Below, piece by piece: positions 60,987 to 64,000 of a stretch of 64,000 nt of DNA. The DNA lies in contig JAUVXD010000001.1 of assembly GCA_030603805.1 (NCBI GenBank), positions 253,518 through 317,517 on the forward strand. Reading direction: 5' to 3'. Position 1 is the first letter of the stretch, and every line of letters starts with the position of its first letter. This DNA is from Acholeplasmataceae bacterium (GTDB taxonomy: Bacteria > Bacillota_I > Bacilli_A > Acholeplasmatales > Acholeplasmataceae). Below the pieces are notes generated by a model. It was not told the origin of the DNA. It was given only the letters and a program-made list of their open reading frames with translations, and ran no database searches. The position numbers were made by a program, and so were the translations under genes.

Positions 60987-61684
60987 AGTCTTTCTAAGTC
61001 CTCCGGCATTTCATAATCAGGAATGGCTGCAAGCACACGCAATTTAAGTTTGGTTTCGATGTCATAAGATGTTTTAACCGTTTGATCTAACATTTCAATG
61101 ACAAAGATAATGCCAATTCCAATAATGCTACCTAACAGTGTGCCAATGACAACATATAACAACCGGTTAGGTCCAGATGGATTTAAAGGACGTTGTGCAG
61201 TATCTAATATTTCGATATTATCAAAGCCTTCAAAGGATGTCGATACCTCTTGCATCACGGAAACCGTCTTATTTGCAATTTCTTGTGCATGACTGGCATT
61301 ATTCGTCACGATGCTGAGTTTAATGATAAACGTATCTTGAACACCAGTAATTGTCATCATGTCTCTCAGTTCTCTTGGTGAATACTCAAGTCCTAGTTCT
61401 TCAATGACTCTAAAGACAACAATATCAGATTTTGCGAGTTCTGTATAGGTTGATTTTAATTTAGATGAAAAGTTAAAATTTTGTTCATTGGATTGATTTT
61501 CATTAGATACTAAAATAATCATCGATGCATTGGCAGTATATTCATGATCAAGCATCATGTATGCATAAACAAATGCCCCAAGAAAGCCAAGAAGCGTTGT
61601 TGCAACAATGAGGTACCATTTATTTAAAAGTATCTTAAAAAGTGTCATTAAATCGATTTCATGTTGTGCCTGTTCATAGTCCAT
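60983..61684 (-). CDS. Wzz-type chain-length/kinase-activating adaptor (CapA/CpsC family)
   Basis: 233 residues. A short cytosolic start (IDLMTLFKILLNKW) leads to a first membrane helix (WYLIVATTLLGFLGAFVYAYM, about 22-44), an external domain, and a second helix (VVIGTLLGSIIGIGIIFVIE, about 180-202) preceded by the family proline region (AQRPLNPSGPNRL). The C-terminal tail activates the CpsD/CapB kinase. GAGGT precedes the ATG. It lies between the phosphatase and kinase genes. Confidence 0.92.
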   Translation of the reverse strand: MDYEQAQHEIDLMTLFKILLNKWYLIVATTLLGFLGAFVYAYMMLDHEYTANASMIILVSNENQSNEQNFNFSSKLKSTYTELAKSDIVVFRVIEELGLEYSPRELRDMMTITGVQDTFIIKLSIVTNNASHAQEIANKTVSVMQEVSTSFEGFDNIEILDTAQRPLNPSGPNRLLYVVIGTLLGSIIGIGIIFVIEMLDQTVKTSYDIETKLKLRVLAAIPDYEMPEDLERL

Positions 61685-61697
61685 ATCTATACCTCGT

Positions 61698-62402
61698 TTA
61701 TTGTTGATAGACTTTGCTATCTAAAATTTTTGCTGGCGTTGTGACAAAAAGTCTTTCTGCAACCTCTTTGCCTTTTTTTCTTAAGACATAAGCATAGGCT
61801 TTTTTCATTGAAAGCATGGTATGAACATCATGTGCATCGGATGCGACAACATCAATCATATTTTCTTTGAGAAGTTTTCTAGCCATTTTATTAGCTCTTC
61901 TTTTACCTAAACCTGCTAAATGCTTGGATGACACTTGTAAAAATGCACCTTCATGCTTTAAGCGATATAAATCTAAAAAATCTAAGTATTTCGTGCGTTC
62001 TGGATGTGCAATAATGACTTCAAATCCAGAATGTCTTAAATCGTATATGGCCTCTGATACATCAGCTTTACGCATGGAAAAATCAACTAAAGCATAATTG
62101 GATTGATGAATGGTATAACCAGACTTAATGGTTTGTACTAAGTGATCATGTTCATCGACTTCAGCCCCTAAAAAAATGTTCAATTTAAGCCCTTGTTCAA
62201 AGGCACGTCGTTTCAATAATTCAAACCGCTCAATAATCACATGTTTTGGACTGATGAGTGGCCTTAAAAGGGACATATGTGGTGTCAGTACAATCGTATG
62301 AATGCCGATGCTTTCGGCCTTCTTTAAAATCGTCATCGATTCATCAATTGACTTTGCCCCATCATCAACGCCAAAGAGTATATGCGTGTGTAAATCGATC
62401 AT
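61698..62402 (-). CDS. Capsule tyrosine-protein phosphatase, PHP family (CpsB/YwqE-type)
   Basis: 234 residues. The metal-binding DLHTHILFGVDDGAKSIDES, TPHMSLLRP, GAEVDE, IIAHPERTKYLD and VASDAHDVHTM motifs match CpsB/CapC-type manganese-dependent phosphatases, which dephosphorylate the CpsD kinase tyrosines. AAGGGG precedes the ATG. It is first of the phosphatase-adaptor-kinase set and has a TATAAT at 62443-62438. Confidence 0.93.
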   Translation of the reverse strand: MIDLHTHILFGVDDGAKSIDESMTILKKAESIGIHTIVLTPHMSLLRPLISPKHVIIERFELLKRRAFEQGLKLNIFLGAEVDEHDHLVQTIKSGYTIHQSNYALVDFSMRKADVSEAIYDLRHSGFEVIIAHPERTKYLDFLDLYRLKHEGAFLQVSSKHLAGLGKRRANKMARKLLKENMIDVVASDAHDVHTMLSMKKAYAYVLRKKGKEVAERLFVTTPAKILDSKVYQQ

Positions 62403-62437
62403 TCTAAAATCCCCTTTTTGCTTTTCAACTATGTTTC

Positions 62438-62443
62438 ATTATA
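62438..62443 (-). promoter_or_regulatory. Candidate -10 box of the capsule phosphatase-adaptor-kinase operon
   Basis: Minus-strand TATAAT about 36 bases before ATG 62402; no convincing -35 is visible, so activation by a regulator, possibly the adjacent response-regulator-like protein, is conceivable. Confidence 0.45.
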
Positions 62444-62536
62444 GGAAAACTCTCTTTCTAAAGTTTTTCTAAAATAAAAAGTAATAAATTCGTAAGAATC
62501 GATTACCTTTATATTCAAATCATTATTTTTTTCTTT

Positions 62537-63259
62537 TTATTCTTCTGCTAATTTAAAATCGGCATTGAAATGATCAAACTGTTTATGATTGAGTCGATAT
62601 CCTAAGCCCCAAATGGTTTCAATGAGTTGTGCACCTGACTCATCATTAATCTTTTTTCTAAGTCTTGTGATGTGGATACCCAGTGCATTATCGGTTGCAG
62701 AATTTTCATCATCCCATACGGCGTGAATGACTTGATCCTTAGAAACAACTTGATCTTTATGCTCTAAGAGAAATTTTAGAATCTTGAACTCAACATTGGT
62801 GAGTTGAATAATCTTTCCATGTTTAGACACTTCTCGATTATCAAGTCTAATAGTTAAATTACCTGCACGAACTAGATTGAGTGGTGTTCTTCTGAAGGTA
62901 TTTAAATATCTTAAAACGGATTTTATTCTGGCACAAGCCTCGCTTGCAACAAAGGGAATATCAACAAAGCCTTCAGCACCAAATTCAAAGTGTCTGATTT
63001 TTTGTTCGATAGAATACCCTTTTCCAAATAAATAGAGTGGGCATTTCGATACATACTTGATGTGAGAGATGAGTGCGTGATTTTTAGATTCTCTTTCTTC
63101 AAGCTCAAATAGGATGAAGTCATAGTCGTGTAGTTCGCTTTGGTGATGGTTAATATAGTCCACCGGTTTAATAAATACATTAAAAAAATCTTTCTTGAAG
63201 CAGTGCATCAAATCTGTGAAATGTGTCCTGTTGTTTGAAATAATCAATATATTATACAT
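62537..63259 (-). CDS. OmpR-type response regulator with degenerate receiver
   Basis: 240 residues. Residues 125-230 form an intact OmpR winged helix (IQLTNVEFKILKFLLEH, TDNALGIHITRLRKKI, ETIWGLGYRLN). The receiver-like first 115 residues keep the fold pattern, but the key residues are changed: the acidic pair is S8-N9-N10, the phosphorylated aspartate position is Glu52 (DFILFELE), and the conserved lysine is replaced near FVDIPF. It is therefore probably not controlled by ordinary phosphorylation. No histidine kinase gene is beside it. It is the gene just upstream of the capsule control operon and may regulate it. Confidence 0.85.
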   Translation of the reverse strand: MYNILIISNNRTHFTDLMHCFKKDFFNVFIKPVDYINHHQSELHDYDFILFELEERESKNHALISHIKYVSKCPLYLFGKGYSIEQKIRHFEFGAEGFVDIPFVASEACARIKSVLRYLNTFRRTPLNLVRAGNLTIRLDNREVSKHGKIIQLTNVEFKILKFLLEHKDQVVSKDQVIHAVWDDENSATDNALGIHITRLRKKINDESGAQLIETIWGLGYRLNHKQFDHFNADFKLAEE

Positions 63260-63565
63260 CTTGAACCCCCGTTATTCATGTATTATAAACTCATTATAGT
63301 GCTTGATTATTTCTATTTTACTTCGTTTTATGAAATGTTTTGTGAAATTAAGCAAAAAGTCATCGTTTTATATTTAAAACTGCCTATAATTAGATTTATT
63401 CGACTTTTTTATGACATATTTGATATCATATGTATTTATATTTTTTATTGTTTATCGATTCTTAGACATAGACTTGAAAGAGTTGATTGAAGAGTCATTG
63501 ATCTTTGATGTCCCTTTAAAGCCAATCTCATGTCACAGTGAATGATTTGTAAATAATTGTTTCAA
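63260..63565. other. Intergenic region
   Basis: 306 bases without a convincing gene. Minus-strand TATAAT repeats near 63278-63300 could be -10 boxes for the response-regulator gene. A plus-strand frame at 63278-63490 has no SD and is very AT-rich. Confidence 0.45.
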
Positions 63566-64000
63566 TTACTTCAAAATCATTTCAATGGCTTCAGCAACTT
63601 TAATCCAGTTAGGATCAATAGTTAAAAAGTGACAGAGCTCAGATAAAATCATGGGCTTCGTATGTAGACCTTTTGCTGTTTTGTAGATGTCATCTAATCC
63701 AACAATCAAATCATCTTTTGAACCAATAACATGAACCTTGATGTTCAACTTAAAATCATAAGGTAAAAAGGGCTTCATGAGATCTTCTTTAACACGTTTC
63801 GATTCTTTTGTCAGTAATTGTCTAATCTCACTTATTTCAGGTTCAGAAAATCTAGGACTTAAAACAACTTTTCTCATTAAAGTCTCTAAAGTAATTTTTT
63901 GATCTTTATGTTCATTTCTAAGCTTTCTCAAAAATGATTTGCTATCCGAGAAAAACATACCTAAGGGAGAATCTTGGTCTATGCCACCATAAACTGCTGA
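63566..64000 (-). CDS. C-terminal part of an alpha/beta-hydrolase-like protein
   Basis: The reading frame is open to the right edge, so the gene is partial; internal ATG 63958 is not the real start. The visible end has YGGIDQDSPLG at the very edge, a long helical cap region, then VHVIGSKDDLIVGLDD with a candidate catalytic aspartate and a histidine in LCHFLTIDPNWIK, as in thioesterase/lipase-type alpha/beta hydrolases. The nucleophile serine lies outside the window, so the enzyme class is uncertain. Confidence 0.45.
   Translation of the reverse strand, partial: SAVYGGIDQDSPLGMFFSDSKSFLRKLRNEHKDQKITLETLMRKVVLSPRFSEPEISEIRQLLTKESKRVKEDLMKPFLPYDFKLNIKVHVIGSKDDLIVGLDDIYKTAKGLHTKPMILSELCHFLTIDPNWIKVAEAIEMILK

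Noticed and set aside
63278-63490. 70-codon plus-strand frame upstream of the response regulator
   Set aside because: Very AT-rich, no SD, no family resemblance; the hydrophobic look comes from T-rich codons.
1-64000. CRISPR arrays, tRNA or rRNA genes
   Set aside because: No regular direct repeats with spacers, no cloverleaf with a CCA end, and no conserved rRNA stretches were recognised on either strand.

Overview
The window is AT-rich, densely packed DNA from a low-GC bacterium. Genes are closely spaced, overlap by ATGA or TAATG, and have strong Shine-Dalgarno (SD) sites. TGA is used as a stop codon and tryptophan is TGG, so this is not a TGA-recoding Mycoplasma or Spiroplasma. A wall-less Acholeplasma-type mollicute or a related low-GC Bacillota lineage fits best, but no rRNA or tRNA is present to settle it. 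I see no rRNA, tRNA or CRISPR array.

Layout. (1) 1-1785: start of an oligoendopeptidase F-type gene and glutamine synthetase with its own promoter and terminator. (2) 1837-14308, minus strand: capsule locus 1, a Wzx/Wzy cluster with five glycosyltransferases, an initiating phosphoglycosyltransferase and CapE-CapF-CapG for UDP-L-FucNAc. (3) 14357-18862: glmS-glmM-glmU, a complete route from fructose-6-phosphate to UDP-GlcNAc, with a terminator. (4) 19353-38778: capsule locus 2, with a second initiating transferase, flippase and polymerase, a WecB/WecC pair, a WbpA-B-D-E set for a 2,3-diacetamido uronic acid, and a WbpG-HisH-HisF set that would turn an acetamido group into an acetamidino group. 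A winged-helix/Rossmann regulator is its first gene. (5) 38.7-57.5 kb: accessory DNA. It holds a tyrosine-integrase module, a repressor, two tandem large serine recombinases, a minus-strand defence-like operon (46424-50308), a decayed AbiEi-type gene, a DUF6933/pRiA4b-ORF3 fusion, a hemerythrin/PAS operon and a DUF234 ATPase. (6) 57.7-63.3 kb: capsule genes again (CapD-type dehydratase, BY-kinase, Wzz-type adaptor, PHP phosphatase) and a degenerate response regulator. (7) The end of an alpha/beta-hydrolase-like gene at the right edge.

How it works together. GlnA, GlmS, GlmM and GlmU can supply glutamine and UDP-GlcNAc. UDP-GlcNAc is the precursor of both the FucNAc sugar of locus 1 and the diacetamido-uronate sugars of locus 2. 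The kinase, adaptor and phosphatase would control chain length and polymerisation. Because these control genes point the same way as locus 2 but are separated from it by about 19 kb of mobile and defence DNA, the accessory block looks inserted into an older continuous capsule region.

Most interesting system. The minus-strand operon at 46424-50308 encodes an MqsR-like toxin, an MqsA-like antitoxin with a tail resembling a chaperone-addiction sequence, a SecB-like chaperone, a reverse transcriptase of the Abi/UG type with a helical C-terminal half, and an unknown protein with a possible nuclease motif. It has one strong promoter, and a perfect-armed palindrome lies at the predicted start of transcription. 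A toxin-antitoxin-chaperone module sharing a transcript with an antiviral-type reverse transcriptase is the best candidate here for an undescribed system. A diverged repeat of about 195 bp recurs at the borders of several modules.
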